A DNA stretch of 64,000 nucleotides, from NCBI GenBank assembly GCA_002099365.1, contig MSED01000006.1, positions 620,001 through 684,000 on the forward strand. Reading direction: 5' to 3'. Below, in pieces: positions 44,138-56,661 of the stretch. The position numbers and the translations under genes are program-made. Source of the DNA: Phialophora verrucosa (taxonomy: Eukaryota; Ascomycota; Eurotiomycetes; Chaetothyriales; Herpotrichiellaceae). The first letter of the stretch is position 1. The number at the start of each line of letters is the position of its first letter. The notes under the pieces were generated by a model. That model was not told the origin of the DNA and made no database searches. It saw only the letters and a program-made list of their open reading frames with translations.

Positions 44138-45289
44138 CTAGTCATCGTCGAGATCCGGATTTGCAACGAATAACCTAACTCCTGACTGGCCCATACTCAT
44201 TGTCCGTTCGTCGACACTCCCTCTCCTTCGTAAATCCTCTGCCTTCTTCGCTTGTTCAAGCGCTCGCTGCACGGTACTGGGCCCCGAAAGATCCTTGAGC
44301 TCGCCAAATGAATCTTCGCTTTCGTCGCCGCCCGGTATCGATTTGTCTTCAAAGTAGTTGCGCTTCTGTGAATCCTCTGGTGTCTCTGAGGCTTCGGGGA
44401 TACCTTGGCCCGGTGAACCTTCACTTGGTGGCGTACTCGTGCTGCTGAACCGCCCGGCATCAGGTCGAGGGTAGCCGCTGCGATATTTCGCACTGTTGGT
44501 ACTACTTCTTCCGCTACCCGACCGGCCGTGCACCATGCTATTACTTCGTGTTTCCTCTTCTTCCTCGTCGCCTAACGCCTCATTCGCGCTTAATCGAACG
44601 GGAACAGAAGCACCTGTGAGATTCGCGGGTACATAGCCAGGAGCCTTGGGGACGCCGCCATGTCGAATCTTTCCTACTACGCCACCAGATGATATTGTAC
44701 TTGTTCGAGCACCGTTATTCGCACCTTGAACTTCAAGCGCGGCGCGGTGCCGAGCGGCTTTTTGAGCGGCCGCGATTCGAGGGTCGATGTTCTGTGCTCG
44801 ATCACACCAGACAGTTGCCTTCTGTCTTCGCATCAATGCAACGTACGAGGTGGGACTGTTTGTTGCCGTTGAGCGGCCTGATGTTGAGCGCCGGGGAAGA
44901 CTTGTGGCAGATGCGGTGGTGCCCTGTCTGCGCATGCTCATGGTGTTGCTATTTGAGGTAGAAGACTGGCGTGAATGGGAGGATATGGAGCGGGAGTGGC
45001 CTGCACTTGCGCTGGGTGTGGTAGGAGTTGTGGTTCGAAAAGGCGCTGAGGGATACGGAAGCGTATTCGAAGAGAGAGTTCTCGTGTGTTGGTGATTGCT
45101 AATCGTTTGCGCCGGCGCTATTTGAGCAGTGGTCGCGGTGATGTAGGATTTTCTGTCGGGTCGAGTGAAGGCACCGTCAGCCAGAGATGGCGCGGGATGA
45201 GGGGGCAAAGACAAAGAGGAAACCGGCTGCGAGTAAGTGTACGACAGCGTGGGGTCTGGGATTGTCCCAGTCACTGTCAACACGCTCAT
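44138..45289 (-). CDS. Uncharacterised Ser/Thr-rich intrinsically disordered protein, 383 residues
   Basis: Not recognised beyond being the kind of conserved hypothetical protein seen in filamentous ascomycetes. Single exon from the ATG at 45289. The N-terminus MSVLTVTGTIPDPTLSYTY is the most ordered-looking part. Most of the protein is Ser/Thr/Pro/Arg-rich and predicted disordered. A short more conserved-looking helix (about 148-190, SYVALMRRQKATVWCDRAQ followed by DPRIAAAQKAARHRAALE) may be the functional core. Later come an acidic DEEEEE block and many SP/TP/SR sites that could be phosphorylated. The C-terminus ends FVANPDLDDD. No domain can be named. Confidence 0.7.
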   Translation of the reverse strand: MSVLTVTGTIPDPTLSYTYSQPVSSLSLPPHPAPSLADGAFTRPDRKSYITATTAQIAPAQTISNHQHTRTLSSNTLPYPSAPFRTTTPTTPSASAGHSRSISSHSRQSSTSNSNTMSMRRQGTTASATSLPRRSTSGRSTATNSPTSYVALMRRQKATVWCDRAQNIDPRIAAAQKAARHRAALEVQGANNGARTSTISSGGVVGKIRHGGVPKAPGYVPANLTGASVPVRLSANEALGDEEEEETRSNSMVHGRSGSGRSSTNSAKYRSGYPRPDAGRFSSTSTPPSEGSPGQGIPEASETPEDSQKRNYFEDKSIPGGDESEDSFGELKDLSGPSTVQRALEQAKKAEDLRRRGSVDERTMSMGQSGVRLFVANPDLDDD

Positions 45290-48200
45290 CGGTCGCGAGA
45301 GTGTCGAAAACTGAAGATCCTAAGGTAAAAGCAGACTGCTCAATGAGGTTGAAGTGTAGATTGGTAGCGGTGCGGTACGGGTGTTGGTAGTGGAACAGCC
45401 TTTGCCTTGCTGCAAGGTAGTTTTGGTCGGTAGGATTGCTGCGGGTTTGGTATGGTCAAGGTGGTGTGCCTGATGCAGAGAGTAAGGCAGTCTCGAAAAA
45501 CTGTTTGATGGTGTCGAGTGTTCTGCAGTAATGGTGACAAAGCTATTAGGCTGGTATGTGTGACATGAATTGTCGTGGAGGAAGCTTGAGCGCTGAAGAG
45601 TGACGAAAGAAGATGGGGAAGAGGGAGATTTGAATCAAGGTCTAGCTAGTCGATAGATGGAGTAGGATAATGTGAAGTAAGTGTTTCGCCCTGTCCTCAG
45701 ATTTGATCCTGGTTTCTCGTATCGCTAACCCCTCTTAGCGGACAAGTGCTAGAGCATACTATAAATTGAGTCCTCGCAGCACCCAATGTCGCATTCCCGG
45801 GCCAATGGTGAAGACGGATAGGGGAGCCGGCGGAGAGGGCGTCAGAGTTCGTATGCACACATGTCCGGTCGCGAGTCGATTGGCCTTCTTCTTTCCAATG
45901 GAGGGAGCAGCCTTACAGGATGAAATGAGGGTTGAAGGAGTGCTGCAGTGTGGAATGGGCCCTGTGCAAGGGAGTCTTGGAGCTTTTTAAGGCTTAATTG
46001 AGGCAGCTCGAGGATCGTCAATTGAACCGGAAGCAAGGATTGAGGCTAACACCTTGCTTCTGAGAAGAGTTGACTGATGACTATCCTCTTTGTCCTGGGT
46101 TATGGGACGCCTGCCGATAGCTCCTCGAAAGCCCGTGCACAGGCCAGACAGGCCCACGGCGGGAGTTACGGGCAAAGAAACAGGCCTCAGGTCACCATCT
46201 CAGCTTGGTCGGGAACCCGCTGTCTATTCTCCCGACTCGCAACACGTGGGGCCAGAAGAGAAACCTGGGATCTCAAACGAGTGCGCGTGCCGCTTCGTCC
46301 CAGTTTTGCGAGATGCAGAATCAATACGCAACTGCGTCGCGGACAATCGCCATAAGCGTCCAGGTTTCATTCGCTCGAGGAATTTTATCCTGCGGTCCGC
46401 TGTCTGTCACTCGCGGATCTCATTTGACGTTGACACACCCCAGTTTTTGGAGTCGCCCAAACTCAGCTGAGCCGCGATGCAACCCGCCACTCAACGTCAC
46501 CTGAAAGGCCGTCTACTTGCCCAGATAGGCCTACGAGCGACATCTTGGTCCAATGAACCCAGCTGCTATGGCCACTCAGGAACGAACTTTGGGTTGAAAT
46601 TGCTCGTTCGGGACAGTTATTGTTGTTCACCTCCCAAAGTCCCAACATGAATACCACCTGCCACCTACACTGGTTTCATTCGTCCAGTCGTTTTCATAAT
46701 TTTCATACCATCATTTTTTCAACCTCACTTTGATTCCACGCACTAATGAGCTTTGTGGCATGATATATGCAACGACGATTACTCGTTTAGACCTTGCTCA
46801 GGAGTGAGACGGACGGACTCCTGCGATGCAATGCAATGATTAACGTTGCATGTCTCTTAACCTTCGGATGACGGCTTATCGTCAGAGCTTCGCGCCAGCA
46901 GGACGGAGTACTCCTCTCAGGATGTTTAATTGCCAACTTTTCTGTCCTTTGATGAGCGGAAAACGAAGCCTAGGTCCAGGTCGAAGATCTTCATTGCACC
47001 GAAGTAGCATCAAGCGATCCGTGCGAAGAGGATCAACCAGCAAGCCTGGTGTCGGGCTGCTCTTTCAATAATTGGATCAGCGGTACGTCACGCCGTTTCA
47101 GTTGTTCTCCAATTCGGCCCGGCTGTTCCAACCCTTCTGACCTCCCAGGAAGCGATCCACGAATCCACCTGCGCTCCAAAATGCCCCAGTTATTCGTAAG
47201 AGGACGTCATCTAGCCTCCCAGCAACCATATACAGAAGGAACAATGGTCTTCACCCACTGGCTAGGCAAAGGCGGCAGTCCCAGAACATGCCACATAAAC
47301 TTCACGTTCCTGATCACCCGGCGCCTGAAAAAGGGAGAGGTCCTGTGTTCCTTCGCTGATATCTTTCCCGCATCCGCCTTATGGACAGCTCGCCAATAAA
47401 GTGGCGTGCCTCGCCAAAGATCGAGATTACACAGTATCTACCCGTCTCCTCGGCAAGGGAGACCCCGGGAGTTCGAATATCAGGCATAGCTGCTCCTTTA
47501 TCCGTTCGTTGCTTAATCATAGAACTTCTCTTGTCTACTCAGTAGTTGAACCAATTCACGAATGCGACCTGCTTCTCGTTGCCGGCAGCATAACTTCCAT
47601 TGGCAACACTGATCACATTCAACGGCTCATTCGGCCTACTCGGCTCACAAAAAGTTTGGTATGGGTGACTTTCAGCTCTAGGTGTGAGCTGGCGGAGTCT
47701 TTCGCCAACTCACCTCCCACGGAGCGATGGGATTGAGATTGTCACTTTGTCGTGAGTAGATGCATTTTCTGAGCACCTGGTGGTGATGGAGGAGTCTGTC
47801 CTTGGAGAGGTACCTTGTCAGTGCTGGCACTGTTTGTTGACTGAACTTTGAGCCTCCCGGGTGGGGATCTGACAGGCTGTGAACGAGCTTGCCTGTAATT
47901 GACACGCTCACCATCCTTCAGGACTCAACTCTCCCATGGTCTCTGGTGTCACAACTCTTGCGTGTCTGACACATGCATAACTTGAGTATTGTTTGACAGG
48001 ATTGCGGTCCTTCTCACAAAAATGGAGGTATCAAGGTCTGCCTCATCAGCCTTTGGGTTGATACGTCGCAGAAGTGCCCCTTGTATTTGAAAGTTGTTTG
48101 TGCATCACCAGTCACTGTCACTTGCAGTACAAGGAGGGGTGACGGTTGAGTCGGATTGCAGCAACCGCGGCCAACAGCAGGTTCTTGACAGTTGTCCTTA

Positions 48201-50070
48201 ACGAGCAAGTCTCGGACGTTTGCAGTGGTGGACTTGGAGTCACAGCTATGAAAAGTTGTCAGCACAATCTTATCATATTGACCTTCTCCTGAGAGCCGCT
48301 ATTCCTTCCGTCACCGCAACTTCAAAATCCAGGACAAACGATGCAAGAGACATCATCGCGTGAACGAGCCAATATCCCTGTACCAAAGTCACCAGTCAGC
48401 TCAGTGTATCAGTTCAGCTGAGTAGCAGGCACATTGTGTTTTAAACCTTCCGACGATGAAGAAAGCGCTGATCGAATGGGTTTCACTTCGCCTCCAGCTG
48501 AACCGACACGTACCAGGACTTGCGGATTGAAGTGGCAAGCACTGGTGTCGGAGATGGTACCTGTAACATGGACGCAAGTGTTTCCAATAAGAAACGCTCG
48601 AAGTAGAGTTGGCGAATAGAATAGATTTTGAGACGTAGCATGCAGTGCCAGCGCATCATCCGAGAGGCGTGGGGCTGGTGCAGGGGGTTGTACGCAAGTG
48701 ATACGGTCGGTGAGTCTCTAAAGCGAACACATGGCGGAATGATCTTCGGGTTCGAGATCGTTTACTCCGTGACATCTTAAAAGCTCGTCTGTGGTCCAGT
48801 AAGCTTCACCCCAAGGCTCGACGTGGCCATCTCTGAGAGCTCCTGGGAGGACAGGCGAAAAGGGTCATGTTCTGCAGCATGTCGGCAGCACCACTCACAT
48901 GCTGGGAGAAGTCTCCCCTGCGCCATGATAGGTATTCCGGACATTTTCTGCTGGCAATTGTCTGGGGTTCTATTTCCCTCAAGTGACTGTGATACCGGTG
49001 TACTACTGTCGCGTCGACGGTGGCGCGCCTCTGCCGGGTGACATTCGCCGCCTTTTCAGCCACGGCTAAAGTACCGATGAGAGGGCTGAAAGGCGATCAG
49101 TCGGGCTGCAAAGGCGAAGTCGTACCATTCCATTTGCTGTTCTCCCGTACCACTCAGAACGGGCTGCTGAGGTGTCGCCACATCTGCTGGAAATCCGGGG
49201 GCGAGGCCGTGGCCCTGTTGGCCTCTTGCGCAACCGCCGGTGTGTCGAGCGAAAGTCTAAGGACAGCCGGGCCGGAGCGCATCTTTTGAGCTCTGAGAAG
49301 CATGTTGAGGGGCAGCGAGTGGTCGCTGGAGCTCCTGTCAAGGAGGCCTGCTTAGCCTTGACTAATGCATGCATTCGCTGGCAACGTCGGCAGGGCCTGC
49401 AAGTCATCCATCATACCGCTCCGCTGTGTTGTACTGCGAATTGGTGTGCGTTGTTCTTTGGTTCTTCTAGTCCTGTCGCTGGTCCCCGATCAGACAGACT
49501 CCAAAAGTCTGTCTGGTCCATATACGCGCCGTGATGAAAATGTGTTGCGGCGTTCATAGCCTTGCGGATCTCTGTGTTCCAGATTTCAATCGCAGGTGAC
49601 TGAGAATTCGAGTTTCATAGTGCCCGCATTGGGCATTGTACACTCCCACAAGCGAGAGAAACTCCCCCGCATTACCGGCCTGCAGCAGTGACTATCGAAC
49701 TTGGCCTTGGTCGCTCTGCGGTACGTGCACATGTGCTTGTACAAGTGAAAGTCGAAGGCAGCCTCCTCAACTCAAGTACATTCAGAAATTCGAGACGGGG
49801 GAGCTCAGAACTCGAGTCTTCCAGTGCCGCGACGCCTGGCCGCTGAAGCTAAAGTCACATCACATCACACGCTGGGTTGCGAGTCACAAGTTGATCCTCG
49901 ACTCAGTCCCGAGCGAGGACGTACCGCACCCACTCGCCCCAACGCCTCACTCGCCTCGCATCGCGAGGATCCCTCACTTTGCCGCGCCTGGTCTCGCCAC
50001 AGTTCGAGCTCCTCTGCCGCTCCTGCGATCCTTGGCTTGAGCCGTCTGTGGTAATGGAATTGGGCAGCGT
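45290..50070. other. Gene-poor divergent stretch
   Basis: About 4.8 kb, the longest gap in the window. No family is recognised. On the minus strand, 48720-48375 holds an open frame of about 115 codons without a start, and 48265-48014 a cysteine-containing frame (DNCQEPAVGRGCCNPTQP). These might be exons of an unidentified small gene. The ends of the region should hold promoters of the flanking genes. Confidence 0.4.
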
Positions 50071-53000
50071 ATGACAGGACTACCTGGGGTTTCCGGTGCT
50101 GAGGAAGGTCAAGTTCAAGATCAGGGTCAAGGTCGGGCCCAGCGCGTTCAAGGTCAGTCACCAAGTCACTTCTGCCCAATCCCGACTTTCTTCCATTTTT
50201 CTCACTGTGGTAGCAATAGATCCCTTTGCTGTTCCATCCCGACCGACCGATGACAATGCTCAAGACCATGCCGAACCTATGTCTAGACCCGAATTTCCAG
50301 AACCCAGATCCACGGGTTCTCCTCTGCTCAGGAGCTCCGCACGGGAAGCTCCTGCCCACTATGCCTCGCGAACGAGTCGTTTCGAGGAGCAGCACAAGAA
50401 TATACCGATGTTGAAGGTGACAGCGAGAGCCACCAGCGGTTTCCGCCAGGAAGAGGCCCGAGACTCAGATGCGGAGGAGCCTACGCTCGGTGCTTCCAAT
50501 CGGGAGCTACCCTTTGCACATATGCGCATTCACTTCGAGGATTTTGCGCGACAGCTCCGCTTGCACAGACACCATGAACACCGGAAACGAATGCTCTACC
50601 ATCAAAGGGATCGGCTTAGGAACGCAATCGCACTCTCTGCTCGCCTGCAGCGCGTCGGATCCTGGGTACATGATGGCCTCGTGCAGATCTCTCAGCAGTC
50701 TGATCCGAGCGGCTTCACAAGGGTACATCAGCATATGCAAGACTTGGTCAGTCTGTGCCAGGTCCAATGGCACCATGAGGTCCATGCCCTTGATGCGGGC
50801 CTCACCTCGAAAAACTCAAGCAAAGAGCCATTTTTCGCTAAACTCTCCACATCCTCTCGAGAGGATTGTCTCGAATTACTCCATACTCTACGGTGTAACC
50901 CCCGCTTTCTGGTAGAAAGGTTCAAGGCGATGAACCCAGACCAAGTCAAGGGCCTTTCTACTTCACCCAAATTCAAGAACCTTCCCGAATCGGTCCTGGT
51001 GTCCTTGTCGGAGAATCGCAGTCGAGAGTCGCAGCGCCGGCGCCCGAGGTCATTTCTTAGGGAGTACGAAGACGACGCGCAACTAACAAGAAGCAAGGCC
51101 TATTCCAAGGAGCTCGAAGACTACGCTTCATCATTCGAGAGATCAAATCCCTTGTCATTCCTTATCCACAATGTTTATGCATCTTCGGATGACATTGAAA
51201 GCCACGAAAGCCAACTTCGACTGTCAACATGGTCTACGATTTGCGCGAGCTTATTTACAGAGTCTGCGCCAGCGTTTGAAGCCATAATTGGCGACGTTTT
51301 GTCCGCATTTGCACATCTGCATGGTTGGCAAATCAAAGAGCGTCTGCAAATGTTTTTGATGGGAAGCTTACAACGCGGTGCATTTCTATACAATTCCGTC
51401 GAACCCTCGATCAGCAAAGGCCGAACTGATATGAGCATCTTTGACTCCTTCTATAGTACGCCTCAAGCACAGGCATTCTTCGACACAGAGGTCAAGGAGC
51501 TGTTCCAAATACTAGGGTCAGGCGATGGAGGTATCCCAAGCGGTGCTCTACGCCTCGGACGTGCGATTGTTGGGAAGTTGCCCACCTTGCAGAGCCAGAG
51601 CGATTTCCGTGGCCATTTCTTCTTCAGATGGTTCTTGCAGGATTTCCTTCGTATTGCAATGTCGTTCCCGGAGGTAGGAATTCATGTACCCATGTTCTGA
51701 TTCCGCTAACAGTGACCAGGATGAAAATATGCTCCTTCAATTTCACATCAGCACTCGTGCTAGATTTCACCTCCTTCATAAATTGTGGGAGCACGCCAAT
51801 GCTCGTGCTACAGACAGCGTCAGCTCCATGTAACATTTCTTCCCCGGCAATGTGTTATCCTCCCGCTAATTTTACTCTCAGGCCTACTCAGCGAGTCGAT
51901 GAAGACGTTCGGAATTCAGTTAGCTGGAACATTGGCCAACTGTTTGCCGACCAGTGCACCAATCCCTACCAGGCCAGCAAGTCCCCGCCCACTTCTCTCG
52001 GGTTTTTCCAGTCGCCATACATCTCAATCTGCGCAGCCGACATTGCTCACCTCCTCGAGAAGTTGAGGCCACAAGCTATCTACACCTCCAGCCCATTTGA
52101 CCAGTTTTTAAGCTCCTCCCAGGCAACGTTCAACTCGCAATACTCACGAGCTACCACGAAGTTCGACAGGCTTTGTAGACGCATACTCGATGTCATTGAG
52201 CCTGGCCACTCCTCTAAGAATGTTCACCCTTGTCAAGAAAGTTGGGCTTTACTACTAATATCGCAGGAGGGAGATCTGTCGGTTGCAACAACGAGTCTGT
52301 CTAGTGACATACCGAAGGCCCGGGACGGTCTAGGTGATCTTGACCCCGTCCAAGCTGCCGTGCTTCGTCTGGCAGACAACCCAACGTCTCTACGTTCCTC
52401 AAGGAGCGTGCCCCAAGCATCAGCCGGGAAAGCACATGGTCTTGGTCTCTCGGAGATGTTCGCCGAGGAGTCCAGAACCTCCCACATTCAGACGGACAGT
52501 CTCACGTCTATGTACTGGCAGAACGCACTGAACTACTTACGGGCTCATTATCCGTTGACAGTGCTGACAGGTGACGATACTAAGGTACTGGACCCACTTA
52601 TCCAGAGACTCAATGGATGCCAAATTCTGCTCGCAAATCAATGCCTGCAGCTGGAACAAGAAGTGGCCGATCTGGAAGCTTGTTACGCCTCTGCAAGAAC
52701 AGCCCTAGCTACAGCCTCCGGGTGGCTTGATAAGCTCCGTGTCAAACTCTGGTACGCGATGTTCGTGATAAGTTCGGATGCCTACGACAATGCCCGCAAT
52801 ATCACAGTCGCACTGAATAACATGGCGGTGCTTGCTCGACCCGGTGCTATGTCTAGACAGGAAGATGGAGTCTCAGAGGAGCCATCCCGACCGGGAAGTT
52901 CTGTAACCTCAGCATCGTCTATATTTGACCAGCCGAGGATCGACACTGAGACAATCATGAAAGCACCCGCAGAGTATGGTGGGCCTAGGAAGCTCTCAGA

Positions 53001-54744
53001 TGCTCAGATCGAGAAGACGAAGAAATGGCTCGAGCGCAACAACGTGGAGAATTTCTGTCGCGGAGAAGAGAGAATTCATCGGTTCTGCATGGAGGTCAAG
53101 CTTCTGATCCGGAAGCTCATCGGAGACACCATTGCTGCTAGCCCTGTACTGTGGTCGAGCGAACTTTTCGCGAGGGAAAAGAGTCAGTACGACATCCATG
53201 CGGGACTCTTTGGCACGACTACCAGACCGCCAAGTGTGATGAGTGAGCCACTCTCGTCCACTTCATTCCCTATGCGTCCGGCATATGCAGGTTCAAGGGC
53301 GTCGATATTTGGAGGCTCAAGCAGGCTTGGAAGGGATGGTTTGGGCAGCGACATTTCGTCCTACATCAGTTCGCCAGGGCGCGCTACCACATCCACAACC
53401 CTGGAGAGCGCCAGCATCTGGTCACGTGGTCAGTCCAATTCCCGGTCTGTCACTTCAGTTTCGCAACATTCCAGACCTGCTTCAACCTTTGAAGGGAGTA
53501 ATCTGAATCGATCTGTCGATCGCAGTCAGGAGAAAGCCAGTTTCCTGGAGACTCTGCGGCAGGATTTGACCTCTTTATTGCTCTCCGACCTGGCTTGCCC
53601 CGTGTGGAGCTGTGGAAGCGAAAGCGACGCTTGGATGGACGCGATCTGCCAGACACCAAGTATCATGGAACGGCTGCATCAACGCTCTGCATTGGCTCGC
53701 TTATTGCCTCCGGCGAACGCGACAGTAGCATCTACAGGATCGAACTCGAAAGGCTCCAGGAAATACAAACAACGAAGTCGCAGTGCTGCACCGCATCGAT
53801 CATCCTTGGGCAAGCACGATTGCAGCCCTGAGCTTGATTCCGTGGAAAGTGGACTACTCGGTGGCGTTGGGCAAGCCGAAGTCGATGACTTCCCTTATCG
53901 AAGCGCGTTCAACGACATCCTTTGTCGCGTAAGAGACCATACGGATCCCATTCTGAAGCTCAGCGCTATCCGCGATTTCAAGCTTTTGTCGCAGAATTTC
54001 CAACAAAATCGGAGAACGGGACCTCGCACATCTCATGGGAAACCCACGGATGCCGCGGGCGCCGAAGACGGCACACGACGTCGTAGCCTCGACCCGAGTT
54101 CCCTGTCAGCAAATCTACGCCGAAAACAGCGCCAGAAGATGTCCCAGGGATCAGTTGCCACGACCACGGAAAACGAGGAGAATTTCATAGTCCACTCACT
54201 CAAGGAACTCCTCCATGCTTTGCGACCAAAAACGCTCTTCCGGGACCTGCAATACATTGCGGCATTCGCATCGTCCGACAACCTGGACGACCCGGAGCTG
54301 GGACAAGCATTCCTTCACATGGGGCTGGCGGCGTTGGCGTGGAAAGATGAGGTCTGTCGGGGCATGGTGGATGTCGCAGATCGCATCGTTGCCAGGGATT
54401 CAATCAAACGAAATGTATCGAGCGCCAAGAAGAGAGAGCCATCGGTCCTAAAAGCGATGGAGTACTGGATTGTTGGGGCTCGAGAGGGCAATGCTATCGC
54501 GCAACGAGAGCTTGCGAGTCTCTATCTAACCCATCCCGATGTTCCGCCAATCGTCAGTCTGCCACTGACGCTATCTTCGGATATTTTCAAAAGCGAAATG
54601 ATGTGGGAAGGCGAAGGAGAATTTCGGCGCAACAGTCAAGCACTTTGCCTTGCCCTGCACTGGATGCAAGAAGCGGCAAAGAATGGAGACGTGGTTGCAC
54701 AGACAAAACTGAAGGAGCGAGAGGCCGGCCGTTCAATTCGATGA
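50071..54744 (+). CDS. Large uncharacterised fungal protein with Sel1-like C-terminus, 1502 residues
   Basis: Not assigned. Four exons: 50071-50152, 50220-51673, 51720-51829, 51882-54744, with introns of 67, 46 and 52 bp; donors GTCAGT, GTAGGA, GTAACA and acceptors TAG, CAG, CAG. All phases agree and no stop remains. The first exon is inferred from its ATG and clean splice; otherwise the protein would start at the ATG at 50279. Residues about 120-620 are helix-rich, with a possible GAP-like helical block (around GHFFFRWFLQDFLRIAMSFPE and the next exon's LQFHISTRARFHLLHKLWE). The middle is Ser-rich and disordered (about 900-1240). The C-terminus (about 1340-1495) has Sel1-like helical repeats (AMEYWIVGAREGNAIAQREL, ALHWMQEAAKNGDVVAQTKL). 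Probably a cytosolic scaffold or regulator; a RasGAP-like fold is only a guess. Confidence 0.78.
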
Positions 54745-56661
54745 AGACCACTGTTATTATTATCACAATTCTCCGTGGACGATCAGCAAGGGACTTGTCC
54801 GTCTGTTTTTGGGTGGCTTGGCTGTCTTTGGTGGGTTGACGGAGCCTTGACTGGATTCTGGGGTCTGGGCGTTTTGGTTCGAGTTTTGTGATTGGTTTTC
54901 AATGGGTTGCAACCTGAAGTGATTTTGATGATACACGTGTACTTGTGCAATGGGCGGCCAAATTGTTCTTTGATGACGATACAACCTCCCTCGAAGGAAT
55001 GTGGATCGGTCCGAATCGGACGCAGGGGATGGGATCAGATCAGCGCTGGCGAAACAACGGAGGCATTTGTGACAGCTTTGACAAGGTATCTTCCCCGACG
55101 GACGGACAGACTGAATGCCATGTGTGAAGAAGTTACTCGCCGGGTGGTGCATGCGAGAGTTGGGTAGAAACACATTATCTCCAGATACAGACGCGGCAAA
55201 ATGCTAGTCCAGTCTAGTCCTGAACGTCCATGTACCTCCGTACCGTGTGGGGTAGTGATAGGCTCGTTCCATGCATGTATCAGCGCTCGAGCTGCCCAGT
55301 CCTTTGCACTCTCCCAATCAAGTCAAAGCCCATCCTGGCCAACGCCCGCACGACGCCTCGCAGTTGACGAGTGGCAGTCTGGACTGCAGAAGATCAGGTG
55401 CCACTGCATGCCCTTGTGAGCGAATCATCAGGACGCCATGGGAAGCACAGAGATACGGCTACAGGTCAGCGGTGCCAGGCACAATGCAGCGGGCGAAGGG
55501 GGGTGCAGGATCGATGGAAGCACAGCATCAAGACAGCATAGATGGATGGGGAGCGGCAATTCCACGCGATGTGGTCCTTGGAGCTGTGCTGGATGGAGTG
55601 TCTGCCACCGCCCTCGCAGCTGAATAGAGCCTAGTGGCGAGCGAAAGACGCTACATGTACACATTGCGCTGGCATGAGATAATAACCCTTGGACTCTCTC
55701 ACACTAGGATGCAGGATGCAGTTCGGCCTTCCTGCTGGGAGAGTTCGTCAGTGGCCACTAGTGGGAGGTCAGCTTCGCATCCGCAAAAGGAACGAACCGC
55801 AAGTCAATCTCACAGACAAGGCCAAAAGAAAAGCTCAAATGCAGAATTTTTCCCTGGGAGATGCAGCTCTGGCTCGCTTCAAGGCTGGAGGTGGCCCGCC
55901 CCATTGGCAATGGTCACCGGGGGATTGTGAGAGAGACGCACGAAAGAAGCGAACAGCAGCCAGATGCATGATGATTCAGGTTGCCAGTCCGCAAGGGTCA
56001 GACGTGGTTATGACGTTGGCTGCCAGGTGGCGCGTTGTCGGAACCGTGACGTGCTGATGACAACGCCTCTTCTGTGTGTTCGGCCGCAAAGTCCGTGTCA
56101 TTTGAAGCGCCTTTTTGCCTGGTAACTGCAGCAGCCCTCATCGTCTGCTCACATGTCCCTCGCACATGCTCTTGTTTCAATCCCACCAAGCACTTGACCT
56201 CGCTCATATGCAACAACGAACATCTGTCTCGTATATACACAATCATCGCCCCGTCACCGCGTCAAACATATCACCCACAGCCCGCACCTCACATCCCACA
56301 CGGAGTCCTTCTCCAATTCTACCAATTGGTGTCTCTCCCAACCCAATCACCTCTGCCTAGGCAACGCCCAATCTCCAGTTTAATCGTACCCACCGCTGCG
56401 ACTTGTCATCCCCAAGAGGAAACACTTCTGTGTATCTCTTCACGCTGTCGAGGTCGATTGCCGCTTATTCGCCTGACTGGAATCCGCGTGACTTGGTGCC
56501 GACCGAGACTCAACCTTGGAACCTCTTTTGATCGTATCCTGGCTTCGCGAACTACACTCTACAACACCAACTTCTCCTACAACTGTGTACCAAGGCCGAA
56601 GCCAGTTACAACTTCAACCAGGACCTGAACTGTCACCGAGCACTCTGCAAAACCCATCAAG
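54745..56661. other. Intergenic region upstream of the inhibitor-2 gene
   Basis: About 1.9 kb. The last 500 bases are rich in C and T and probably form the promoter and long 5' leader of the inhibitor-2 gene; they create a spurious 184-codon frame (56074-56628) without an ATG start. No gene or repeat is recognised. Confidence 0.45.

Noticed and set aside
49865..50395. 176-codon minus-strand frame
   Set aside because: Lies antisense across the first two exons of the 1502-residue protein and has no motif.
56074..56628. 184-codon plus-strand frame before inhibitor-2
   Set aside because: Starts without ATG and reflects the pyrimidine-rich leader of the inhibitor-2 gene.
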